From Methanomicrobiales archaeon (GTDB lineage: Archaea; Halobacteriota; Methanomicrobia; Methanomicrobiales; Methanospirillaceae), in the NCBI GenBank assembly GCA_025360805.1, contig JANYBK010000173.1, positions 1 to 42,500 on the forward strand: a DNA stretch of 42,500 nt. Direction: 5' to 3'. The notes beneath the pieces were generated by a model. The model did not search any database, was not told the origin of the DNA, and saw only the letters and a list, made by a program, of their open reading frames with translations. Numbering within the stretch: position 1 is the stretch's first letter; each line of letters begins with the position of its first letter. The position numbers and the translations under genes were made by a program. This document shows, piece by piece, positions 8,861 through 17,736 of the stretch.

Positions 8861-9274
8861 TTATTGTTTCTTTGACCTCTTCTTCTTCGACTCATCCTTT
8901 GCCATGGACATGAGATCAATAATATACGAGCCTTCCTTGCCCACGCTCACGATCCGCTCATCGCTTTTTGCCATCTTATCGAGATTGAGCTCGTAAGACC
9001 CGGGGGAAACGATCCGGATGGTTTCGATGCGGTCATACATCTCCACTTCCTTTTTCCGGGTTGTGGGTTGCTCAACAATCTCAAGCACCTCTTCATGGGA
9101 CTCGTCAGCGATCTCTTCGATGGACTTCTCTTCAAGCACATCCTTGTTGATCTCTTCTTCTTTGACGTAGAGGAACTTCTTGCCCCCGCAGCTCGCGCAC
9201 CCCCTTAAGATCTCGGTTGATCCATCCTTGTATTCCCGCCCGCATTTCGTACACTTGTGCGGCATGGTCTTCAC
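8861..9274 (-). CDS. Zinc-ribbon protein (DUF2072 / OapC-ArvC-like)
   Basis: MPHKCTKCGREYKDGSTEILRGCASCGGKKFLYV zinc ribbon; overlaps the GTPase gene. Confidence 0.75.
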   Translation of the reverse strand: MKTMPHKCTKCGREYKDGSTEILRGCASCGGKKFLYVKEEEINKDVLEEKSIEEIADESHEEVLEIVEQPTTRKKEVEMYDRIETIRIVSPGSYELNLDKMAKSDERIVSVGKEGSYIIDLMSMAKDESKKKRSKKQ

Positions 9275-9924
9275 CCGAAGTATTCGAGCATTGTTTCGTA
9301 GAGATCTTCAACGTTCCTGCCTTCCAGACCGGAGATTGCGACAACCGGGTGCTGTGGGAACGCGCTGCGGATACGTGCGGGTGCGGCGTCGGGCAGATCG
9401 ATCTTGTTTGCAACAATAATGACCGGGAGGTTCCTGCTCTCGATGATCCCGATCATCATGATATTCACCTGCATGAACGGATCGAGTGTCGAATCAAGCA
9501 TATAGATCACACCATCGATATCCTCGCGAAGCCAGTGCATTGCTTCAGCAACACCCTCGGTGGCTTCCCTGGCGCGGATGATCGCCTCATCCTTCTCCAT
9601 GCCGAATTCCAGAAATTCGTGGTAATCGACCTTTGTAGTGACACCCGGTGTATCCACAATATCCATCGTTACTGTATTACCGTTAGCGCCCGAAATTATG
9701 ATATCTTCTTTCTTTCTGGCCCTGCGGGTCTCGTGGGGGATCTCACTTACCGGGCCAACGGCATCTCCGGTCCAGTCCCGGGCAATGCGGTTTGCCAGCG
9801 TGGTCTTTCCTGCATTAGGGGGACCATAGATACCGATCCGGGTCCGTTTCTTCTTGAAAAATGAGTTGAGGAAATTGGAAAATTTCTTCTTTACCGTACC
9901 AAACGTCTGAAAAAATATTTTCAC
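9271..9924 (-). CDS. Era-like small GTPase
   Basis: G1 GPPNAGKTT, G3 DTPG, G4 NKID. Confidence 0.9.
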   Translation of the reverse strand: MKIFFQTFGTVKKKFSNFLNSFFKKKRTRIGIYGPPNAGKTTLANRIARDWTGDAVGPVSEIPHETRRARKKEDIIISGANGNTVTMDIVDTPGVTTKVDYHEFLEFGMEKDEAIIRAREATEGVAEAMHWLREDIDGVIYMLDSTLDPFMQVNIMMIGIIESRNLPVIIVANKIDLPDAAPARIRSAFPQHPVVAISGLEGRNVEDLYETMLEYFG

Positions 9925-10115
9925 GCTACACCTCGTTGGCTACGTATCGTACCTGTGTACAAATAATTCACCATGATTCGTTAGTAATGTATAGAATACG
10001 CAGTTTATTAGGTTTCTCGTGTTTGCAGATGCAGGGTCACCGTAAGATCTCTTTTACTCCCCGTACAGACACCCTAACTTATTACTGCTGTGCATTGTTG
10101 TCTGCCCCTGCCAAA

Positions 10116-10129
10116 TTGTATTTATACAA
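10116..10129. promoter_or_regulatory. TATA-overlapping palindrome upstream of the CBS gene cluster
   Basis: TTGTAT-TT-ATACAA perfect 6-2-6 dyad, about 60 bp before the ATG at 10191. Confidence 0.4.
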
Positions 10130-10190
10130 GGGGATGGGAGTATGCTAATTGTAAAAACATCAGAACAAAACACACCCATGGAGGTGACTC

Positions 10191-10757
10191 ATGAAAAAGA
10201 CGACCAACGCAATCCGGTTTGAAACCCGCGTTCCCATCGGGGAAGTGATGACACGCAATCCTACTATGATAGACATTACAGCCACAGTAGCAAAGGCTGC
10301 TAAGGTGATGTGCCAGGAAGGTGTAGGCAGCGTAATAATCCTCGATCATAACAAGCCCATCGGCATTGTTACCGAGGAAGATATCAACTGCAAGGTGGTA
10401 GCAAAGGATCTCAAACCAAGCAAAGTACACGTGAATGAAATCATGAGCACGCCACTCATTACGGTGAGTGATGATAAAACATCCGGCGATGCAGCCCATA
10501 TGATGGTGAAGCACAAGGTAAGAAGACTCCCCGTTGTGGATGAACACAACAAGGTGATCGGTATTGTTACGGTCCGGGATCTCCTTACCGTGTCAACCGA
10601 ACTCAATGATCTTTTAGAAGATATCATAGAGATCAACAGGGAAGAGATCATTGAGCAGGGCGTATGCGATCGCTGCAGCCAGATGTCTGATGACCTTAAG
10701 CGGGTGGATAGTGTTATGATCTGTCCACGATGCCGTGAAGAGGATAACATCACATGA
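10191..10757 (+). CDS. CBS-domain protein with C-terminal zinc ribbon
   Basis: Paired CBS motifs (VGSVIILDHNKPIGIVTEEDI; VRRLPVVDEHNKVIGIVTVRDL) and CDRC...CPRC. Confidence 0.92.
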   Translation: MKKTTNAIRFETRVPIGEVMTRNPTMIDITATVAKAAKVMCQEGVGSVIILDHNKPIGIVTEEDINCKVVAKDLKPSKVHVNEIMSTPLITVSDDKTSGDAAHMMVKHKVRRLPVVDEHNKVIGIVTVRDLLTVSTELNDLLEDIIEINREEIIEQGVCDRCSQMSDDLKRVDSVMICPRCREEDNIT

Positions 10758-11503
10758 AAACAGCACAGGATTTCATCTTAGAGATCCCTGTGCTGAAAAA
10801 CAGTGACCAGATAACAAAGGCACGGCAGATCCTGAGAGATGGCTGCTTCCGTGAAGTCTATGTAGAAGACGCAAAGAAGATCCTCTTTGGCTATATTGAC
10901 TTAACAGACGGATTGCGGGTGACTGCAACGAAATCAAACATAACGGTTGAGGGATTTGTAAAGGATGCACCGATGGTAAATCCAGAAGACTCAATCGAGC
11001 AGGTGGCAAAAACAATGAAACGCTTCCATACGGATAGTGCTGCTGTGGTTGATGTGATGCACCATATGCGGGGAGGGGTCCTTCTTTCGGATCTCTTTCC
11101 GGTCATCATCTCACGCAATGAACTGCACGGAACCGTTGCTTCATTTATGAACAAAAAGGTGATCACAGCAAATCCTGCTGATGAACTACAGAAAATACAG
11201 TCATTAATCATCGAGAGCGGATTCTCTGCCTTTCCGGTCACTCATAAGAAGCGGCTTGTTGGGATCATCTCGAGGCGTGACCTGATCAGTACCAAACGGG
11301 TGCGATCGGTTGTTGCACAGCACGCACATACAACGATCGAGGACGTGATGATACGTGATGTGGTATCAATTTCACCTGATGAGCCGATAAGTTATGCAGC
11401 AGGACTGCTGGTGAAACATGATATCAGCCGTCTGCCCGTTCTTGACGGGGAGACACTTGCCGGGATTGTTGACCGGCACGATATCCTTGCCGCACTGGCT
11501 TAA
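10754..11503 (+). CDS. CBS-domain protein
   Basis: Repeated CBS motifs (AFPVTHKKRLVGIISRRDL; ISRLPVLDGETLAGIVDRHDI); 4-bp overlap with the upstream gene. Confidence 0.92.
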   Translation: MKTAQDFILEIPVLKNSDQITKARQILRDGCFREVYVEDAKKILFGYIDLTDGLRVTATKSNITVEGFVKDAPMVNPEDSIEQVAKTMKRFHTDSAAVVDVMHHMRGGVLLSDLFPVIISRNELHGTVASFMNKKVITANPADELQKIQSLIIESGFSAFPVTHKKRLVGIISRRDLISTKRVRSVVAQHAHTTIEDVMIRDVVSISPDEPISYAAGLLVKHDISRLPVLDGETLAGIVDRHDILAALA

Positions 11504-11602
11504 AAAAAGCACTTATCAGACGGATCAACATAGAAAAGAAAAGATCTGGAAGGAATCATCCAGGAACAATAAAGTAAGCGGGTCTTAGGATCCGAAGACG
11601 AG

Positions 11603-12550
11603 GTGAGAATGCACCAGAACGATCGGGGCATCAAACAGGGCAATCGGCTCTTAAAGATGCAGGGAAAACTCGACCGCGGGCCGGTTGAGTTCAAATCACA
11701 TATTGCAGAACAGGAAGGCGAGATCATGGCGATCGCAACCCGCGATGTCATTTCTGTACCTCCTACCACGAGCATTATCGCGGCAGTGGAGCAGATGACA
11801 AAGTGTGGCTTTCGGCGGCTTCCCGTTACCGATGCCGGTACAAAGAAGCTGCGTGGAATCGTTACTTCCGGAGATGTGATCAATTTCATGGGCGGGGGTG
11901 ACAAGTACAAGCTGGTACAGGTCAAACATGGCGGCAACCTGCTTTCAGCGGTAAATGAAAATATCCGCACAATTATGACGCAGCAGACGGTTACTCTCAC
12001 GCACGATGCAACCATCCGGGATGCGGTTAAAGAGATTGTCGAAAAAAAGATCGGCGGACTTCCCATTGTTGACCATGACGGTGTGCTTGAGGGGATTGTG
12101 ACAGAGCGGGATGTGATGCGGGTGCTTGGGGCACAGCAGAGTTCTCTCAATGTCGAAGATGTGATGAGTTCGTCCCTGAGGGTGATTGCTCCGGACTGCA
12201 CGATCGAAACAGCCGCACGTGAGATGACGAAATGCCGGTTCCGCAGGTTACCAGTTGTGAGTGACGATGTAGTGTATGGTATAGTCACGGCAACTGACCT
12301 GATGAGCTATATCGGCAGCAGAGACGTATTCTCACGAATGACTACCGGGAGTATATCTGAAGTGATGGGACTCCCAGTCCGGATTCTTATAGCAGGGGAT
12401 CTATACACAACCACTCCGGCTCGGAGCATAAACGATGCTGCCCGCGAGATGCTCGAAAAGAACATAGGGGCACTTCCGGTGATTGAGGACTCCCGCCTGA
12501 TTGGACTCGTAACTGAATTCGATCTTGTCCGGGCATTTGCGAGAGGTTGA
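11603..12550 (+). CDS. Multi-CBS-domain protein
   Basis: Four CBS-like units (FRRLPVTD, IGGLPIVD, FRRLPVVS, IGALPVIE); GTG at 11603 or ATG at 11609. Confidence 0.92.
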   Translation: MRMHQNDRGIKQGNRLLKMQGKLDRGPVEFKSHIAEQEGEIMAIATRDVISVPPTTSIIAAVEQMTKCGFRRLPVTDAGTKKLRGIVTSGDVINFMGGGDKYKLVQVKHGGNLLSAVNENIRTIMTQQTVTLTHDATIRDAVKEIVEKKIGGLPIVDHDGVLEGIVTERDVMRVLGAQQSSLNVEDVMSSSLRVIAPDCTIETAAREMTKCRFRRLPVVSDDVVYGIVTATDLMSYIGSRDVFSRMTTGSISEVMGLPVRILIAGDLYTTTPARSINDAAREMLEKNIGALPVIEDSRLIGLVTEFDLVRAFARG

Positions 12551-13395
12551 CTGCCATGTTCGCACGTGATGTAATGACTGCACCTGTCTTTTTCATCTCT
12601 CCGGACGCAACCGTAGCCCATGCCCGCAACCTGATGGTAAGACACAAAATATCCCGCATACTTGTCATGGATGACGAGAAACTGACAGGAATTCTCACAA
12701 AAAAAGATATTGCCTATCGTTTAAAACAGGGCGAGCCGGCATGGAGACGGCGCCCGCTCGACCGGATCCCGGTGGGTGCGCTGGCCACAGAAAACCCGGT
12801 GACTGTCGATCCCGGAACCGGGATCCAGACGATTGCAAAGATGTTTTCAGAGAGAAATATCAGCAGTGTCCCAGTGGTTGAAGCAGGATCCGTTCTCGGG
12901 ATCATCACCAAGACTGATCTGATGAAATCCGTCTTTGTCCGGGGCCTGAGCCTCCCGGTCCGGGACGTGATGGAGGATGTGGTGACGGTCAGTCGCTACC
13001 ATTCGCTCGATCATGTGATCAGCGTGATGCGTGAACGCAATGACAAGGTGCTGGTGATGGATGATGATGGCCAGCCGGCCGGAATTATCACAGAAACAAA
13101 CCTTGCATTCTATGAAGATGAACCAAAGATATCTGGTGTGGTTGGAAAAGACTTAGCGATAATGAGACGTGAAAAGCCGGACGGAGCACGCGGGCAGAGC
13201 TCGCTCATGGTCGCTTCGGTTATTGCACAAGATGTGATGACGAGTCCCGTTATTACAGTCCCTGCAACAACCCTGCTCCCTGACGCTATCGCACTAATGG
13301 ACAGACATCATGTCAACAGCCTTGTTGTCATGGAGAACAACACAATTTCCGGGATCATAAAACGCGATGATATCATAAAGGAAGTGGCGAAATGA
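12547..13395 (+). CDS. Multi-CBS-domain protein
   Basis: Repeated CBS units; 4-bp overlap with both neighbours. Confidence 0.92.
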   Translation: MTAMFARDVMTAPVFFISPDATVAHARNLMVRHKISRILVMDDEKLTGILTKKDIAYRLKQGEPAWRRRPLDRIPVGALATENPVTVDPGTGIQTIAKMFSERNISSVPVVEAGSVLGIITKTDLMKSVFVRGLSLPVRDVMEDVVTVSRYHSLDHVISVMRERNDKVLVMDDDGQPAGIITETNLAFYEDEPKISGVVGKDLAIMRREKPDGARGQSSLMVASVIAQDVMTSPVITVPATTLLPDAIALMDRHHVNSLVVMENNTISGIIKRDDIIKEVAK

Positions 13396-14168
13396 CAAAA
13401 GAAGTTTTTATCAAAGATGTAATGGTAAAACCGACTACCATAGCCAAATCGGCAAAGATCACCGAAGCGCTCGATAAGATGCTCTCAGAAGGCATCGACC
13501 CGTTGATAGCGGTAAATAATAATTCTGTAATTGGAACGGTCTCACGACAGGCAATCGCTGAGAAGCTGGGGAGCAAACAGAACGCCGATCTTGCTCCCGC
13601 TGCGATCCATGTAGCCAGTGTAATTGAAGAGGACTTCACCAGCGTATATCCGGACGAGAGCATCAACGTGCTCATCCCGCTGCTCCAGCACTACAAACTG
13701 GTGGTGGTTTATGACGGGGACCACAACCTCATCGGCCAGGTAAGTGCCGTTGACCTGCTCAAAAAAGTCACTCCGGAGAATGTGATGGATGAGGTTGTAG
13801 AAAAGGCAGTCACCATCGAAGCAAACGAACGGGTTGTGCACCTGAGGCGCAGGATGCTCGACGATAATATCACCCGGTTTATTGTAACCGAGCAGGAAAA
13901 GTTCACCGGTATCGTGACAGAGACTGATGTGGCTATTGCAATGCGGAAGTTCCGCGAATCGGTCGATGACAAGCACCAGGATCACCGGATTCGGAACCTG
14001 CTCGTCAAGGATATCATGAGCGCCCCGCTCCTGACTGTAGAACGAAACGCTGCCGTTTCCGGGGTTATCGATACGATGGTAAAGAAAAATATCAGTTCAA
14101 TTGCAGTGATGGACAAGGGCAAGCTCTTCGGTATCATTACCCGAAGATCGCTTGTCAATGCAATGTGA
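13392..14168 (+). CDS. Multi-CBS-domain protein
   Basis: Repeated CBS units (ITRFIVTEQEKFTGIVTETDV; ISSIAVMDKGKLFGIITRRSL). Confidence 0.92.
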   Translation: MTKEVFIKDVMVKPTTIAKSAKITEALDKMLSEGIDPLIAVNNNSVIGTVSRQAIAEKLGSKQNADLAPAAIHVASVIEEDFTSVYPDESINVLIPLLQHYKLVVVYDGDHNLIGQVSAVDLLKKVTPENVMDEVVEKAVTIEANERVVHLRRRMLDDNITRFIVTEQEKFTGIVTETDVAIAMRKFRESVDDKHQDHRIRNLLVKDIMSAPLLTVERNAAVSGVIDTMVKKNISSIAVMDKGKLFGIITRRSLVNAM

Positions 14169-14349
14169 GACGATCTGATTAAAACTCTTTTTTTTTAACG
14201 TCCTGCTGTAGCGGTGTGTTACACGTGTGACAGAAGTTGACCCGCCGGATTATGCTAATATATTCCTGTTAAAGATGCCCTTGATAGCATGACAAAAACC
14301 GTCACGCGTATGTAGTTCTCCTGCCAATAACCGTACCGGGAGATTTGAG

Positions 14350-15198
14350 ATGATGGATGACATTCTGTTCAGGGTTATGACAAGGGCGGAAGTTTCTAAA
14401 GCAGTTGAGTGGGCTGCGACCGAGGGCTGGAATCCCGGGCTTGCTGATGCAGAGTGCTTTTATGAAGTCGATCCTGAAGGCTTCTTCTGTGCGGAAGCTG
14501 ACGGGAGGATCGTGGGCACAATGTCGGTAGTCAACTACGATGACCGGTTCTCGTTTTACGGTTTCTTTGTTGTCGATCCGGCATACCGCGCCAGAGGGAT
14601 TGGAATGCAGCTCTACCGGTTTGCGATGCGCCATGCCGGCACCCGGGTGGTTGGCTGTGATGGAGTTGTCGCGATGGTGGACAAGTACCAGCAGAGAGGC
14701 GGCCTTTTCCTGCACTATAATAACGCACGATACGAGGGAGTTGGCGGGGGATCGATGCCGGAAGGGCTCTTACCAATCGGGGATGTCAAATTTGATGAGC
14801 TTGCAGCGTATGATGCAGCGCACTTCCCGGCCCGGCGGGAGCGTTTCCTCCAGTGCTGGATAAAACAAAAGGGGCATTATGGTCTTGCACAGCTGGACAG
14901 CGAGGGGAAGATCTCCGGGTATGGTTTACGGCGCGTCTGCCAAAATGGGCACAAGTTAGGTCCTCTCTTTGCCCGTGAACGGGCAACTGCTGAACGGATA
15001 CTCGATGGCCTCGTTGCTGGAATCCCCGGTGAGCAGTTCTATCTCGATATCCCGGTACCGAACGCTGCCGCAGTTGCGCTCGTGCAGAACCGGAAGATGA
15101 CACCGGTCTTTTACACCGCCCGCCTTTATTCGACACGGGATCCTGTGCCACTTCCATTGGATGAGATCTTTGGTGTCACTTCATTTGAGCTGGGGTAG
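14350..15198 (+). CDS. GNAT-family N-acetyltransferase
   Basis: Acetyl-CoA binding region VVDPAYRARGIGMQLYRFAMRHA; second GNAT-like half. Confidence 0.88.
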   Translation: MMDDILFRVMTRAEVSKAVEWAATEGWNPGLADAECFYEVDPEGFFCAEADGRIVGTMSVVNYDDRFSFYGFFVVDPAYRARGIGMQLYRFAMRHAGTRVVGCDGVVAMVDKYQQRGGLFLHYNNARYEGVGGGSMPEGLLPIGDVKFDELAAYDAAHFPARRERFLQCWIKQKGHYGLAQLDSEGKISGYGLRRVCQNGHKLGPLFARERATAERILDGLVAGIPGEQFYLDIPVPNAAAVALVQNRKMTPVFYTARLYSTRDPVPLPLDEIFGVTSFELG

Positions 15199-15223
15199 GT
15201 TCGGAATTACGGAGCCTGCCAGT

Positions 15224-15595
15224 TTATTTACTACCGGGCGCAGGACTTTCCGGCTCTCCGCCCTTTCCGCCCGCCATTGAACATAATTCAGGAACATAAA
15301 ACCGCTTCCCGCCACTCAGGGCTTTTCCACAGAAGTCCCGGCAGGTGGCCGGTCGGGTCTCGTAGATCGCACAGCCCCACTTCCTTGTTCCGCTACCGTC
15401 AGGCTCCTCTTCGCGCAGGTGCTGGCAGGGGGAGTCGGCAAGAAAATATCCACCTTCTTCTTTGAGTCCGCGCTCGCGGAGATAGTGCAGCTGGTGGGGT
15501 TTGCACTGCCAGATTAGTATAATGGGGAGCCAGCGGCAGCATTCGCCACATCGGTTGCAGGTGCCGGTTGCCGGGACGGGTTGGGAGGGTTTCAT
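15224..15595 (-). CDS. YkgJ-like cysteine cluster protein
   Basis: CNRCGECCRWLP, CQHL, CAIYETRPATCRDF. Confidence 0.85.
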   Translation of the reverse strand: MKPSQPVPATGTCNRCGECCRWLPIILIWQCKPHQLHYLRERGLKEEGGYFLADSPCQHLREEEPDGSGTRKWGCAIYETRPATCRDFCGKALSGGKRFYVPELCSMAGGKGGEPESPAPGSK

Positions 15596-15718
15596 TGTAG
15601 TACTTCACTGTACCGGAATAACACAAAAAGAGTAAGGTTCGGATCCCTCCGGAACGGGTTTTTTAAAATTTCACCAGCTATTTTTATTGGCAAAGGGTAG
15701 GAAGAGAGATCTTTTCCG

Positions 15719-16165
15719 TCACCATGGTCCAACACTGCTGAGTAGGCTATTTGTATACGACCGAAGCGCCGGGTCTTCATCCTCATCCTGAACAAACTCC
15801 TTAAGCCCGCGAAGAGCTCCGGTGCTCCGAATATAGGAGAGTGCAACTATTGCCTGTTTTCGGGTGTCTGTCCACTCATTCCGGTCCCTCATCCGTCCGA
15901 TAAGATCCTCTACCGGACGGCCGCTCTTAAGATGGCTAAGAGCCGTTGTTGCGGACAGCCGGATCTCCGGATCCGCATCGCTTAACAGATCCATCAGGGG
16001 GCTGACTGCCCGTGGATCATCACTCATCCCAAGTGCGGTAACTGCACGAATTCGCTCTGCCGGCTCCGCTCCGGACATGGCAGCATACAACAGATCATAG
16101 ACTGCCCCTTTGCAGGGTAAGGAATTATACCACTCGCCATCAAATTTCTCAAGACTTAATCCCAT
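15719..16165 (-). CDS. HEAT-repeat protein
   Basis: Repeats such as DDPRAVSPLMDLLSDADPEIRLSATTALSHL; start at MGLSLEKF preferred to 16195. Confidence 0.75.
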   Translation of the reverse strand: MGLSLEKFDGEWYNSLPCKGAVYDLLYAAMSGAEPAERIRAVTALGMSDDPRAVSPLMDLLSDADPEIRLSATTALSHLKSGRPVEDLIGRMRDRNEWTDTRKQAIVALSYIRSTGALRGLKEFVQDEDEDPALRSYTNSLLSSVGPW

Positions 16166-16382
16166 ACATTCCACCTTAATTATCTCAAAGTTCACAAAAC
16201 TATTCCAAAATCCCTGCCGGATTTCCGAAAATGCAGGTCTTAACAGATAGAGAAAAGCAGCCGCTTACCATGAGCGGCACGTACCCGCGTTACGTTGGTT
16301 TGCCTGAACGAAACATACTGGTACATTGAAAAAGCATTATGCAATTCGATTATAAATAATTAATCGATAAAATGAATCCCCG

Positions 16383-16574
16383 TTACTCCCGGTCTGGAGG
16401 TATTGGAATATCCAGGTGACTAAAAGGAAAAATGGACTTTTTATTCTGCACTGGTTTTTCATAGTAGAGGATACGTCGTAACTCGTTTACGTATTCCCGG
16501 TTATCTGGGAGATACTTATCATCCGCACCAGATTTAATCGCGGTACTGTAATTCTCCAAGCAGATGCATTCCAT
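16383..16574 (-). CDS. Small hypothetical ORF
   Basis: 63-aa ORF in an otherwise empty interval; no family recognised. Confidence 0.3.
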   Translation of the reverse strand: MECICLENYSTAIKSGADDKYLPDNREYVNELRRILYYEKPVQNKKSIFPFSHLDIPIPPDRE

Positions 16575-16703
16575 CAGGAATTCTCAACGAACGGTTTGGG
16601 GGATTTTTTTCATCATTCGTGTTTGGCAATATGGCAGATATCGGTGTGGGACATACAAAATTCCGTGAGATTACAACATCACCCGCGATCAACAGATGAT
16701 GAG

Positions 16704-17183
16704 TCACTTGTGGTACGGCTCGCCCCTTATGATCCGAAATGCCCGGTACACCTGCTCCACGAGAAGCATCCGGGCCATAGGATGAGTAAACGTCATTTTT
16801 GAGAGTGAGAGCCGCAAGTCGGAACGGGCAATGACTGCCGGACAGAGCCCCAGGTCTCCCCCTATAATAAAAGTCAGTTGATTCTCCCCGGAAAGCTCCC
16901 GTTCGCGGAACAAGGAGGCCAGCTCCTCACTTGACCAGTTCTGCCCCTTCACATCAAGGGCGATGACAACGGAGCCTTCAGGGATAGCAGCAAGGATCCG
17001 CTCTCCTTCCTTTTCTTTTGCCATAGATTCAATCGACGGTGATGCGGACAGGGAGCGTCTCTCGTCTGACAATTCAACAATATGCAACTTCGCGTACGAA
17101 CGAAGGCGTTTCTCGTACTCGGCAATACCTTCCTGAAGATATCTCTCCTTTATTTTCCCTACAGCTATGATACGGATCTGCAT
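16704..17183 (-). CDS. rlmH: 23S rRNA (pseudouridine1915-N3)-methyltransferase RlmH
   Basis: MQIRIIAVGKIKERYLQEGIAEYEKRL, IIGGDLGL, MARMLLVEQVYRAFRIIRGEPYHK. Confidence 0.93.
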   Translation of the reverse strand: MQIRIIAVGKIKERYLQEGIAEYEKRLRSYAKLHIVELSDERRSLSASPSIESMAKEKEGERILAAIPEGSVVIALDVKGQNWSSEELASLFRERELSGENQLTFIIGGDLGLCPAVIARSDLRLSLSKMTFTHPMARMLLVEQVYRAFRIIRGEPYHK

Positions 17184-17265
17184 GGTTTACCCTTCGAGAA
17201 AGTTAAACATTTGACCATACGGCACACTAAAAGGATAAAAAGAAGTGGGGGTGGAAGGAAGTTAC

Positions 17266-17580
17266 CTATGGATTACTCTTGGACTCTTTTGGGTCAATTT
17301 TCTGGTGAGATAATACTTCAATGAGCACTTCTTTCATCATATTTTTCATGAGTTCCCGGCCCTCATCTGATGACATGTAGTCTTTGAACAGCTCTTTAAA
17401 CTGTCCCATATCGTGGTGATTATCGACGAAGCTTAATAAAGCTTGCGTGATGCAATCCGAGACCGTGGAGAACTTCTTTTCCTCATATACGAGTTTATTG
17501 ACCTTCTCAAAGATATTCGGGGGCATTTTATAGGATATTGCAACACGTTCCCCTCGAGTCGCCGGTAATTTTTCTGCCAT
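17266..17580 (-). CDS. Ribbon-helix-helix (CopG-like) regulator
   Basis: VAISYKMPPNIFEKVNKLVYEEKKFSTVSDCITQALLSFVD, RHH-like pattern. Confidence 0.6.
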   Translation of the reverse strand: MAEKLPATRGERVAISYKMPPNIFEKVNKLVYEEKKFSTVSDCITQALLSFVDNHHDMGQFKELFKDYMSSDEGRELMKNMMKEVLIEVLSHQKIDPKESKSNP

Positions 17581-17661
17581 TCCCTAAAAACTAGGGCTAA
17601 TTACTATAAATAGCCTGTTAATTGCCCGCAATAATTCATAAGTAATACACATTTTTGGAAA

Positions 17662-17679
17662 GTATGCTATAAAGCATAC
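17662..17679. promoter_or_regulatory. Perfect palindrome in a divergent promoter region
   Basis: GTATGC-TATAAA-GCATAC between genes starting at 17580 (-) and 17737 (+). Confidence 0.45.
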
Positions 17680-17736
17680 ATATGGAATACTTTTTATAGC
17701 GCGGGGGGTAATAGGAGATCATTCCGAGGTAGACAT

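Noticed and set aside
9217-9864. 215-aa ORF on the plus strand
   Set aside because: Antisense to the GTPase gene with clear motifs; no recognisable domain.
11500-12288. 262-aa ORF on the minus strand
   Set aside because: Fully antisense to the multi-CBS gene at 11603–12550, with low-complexity Ser/Thr/Arg-rich composition typical of a shadow ORF.
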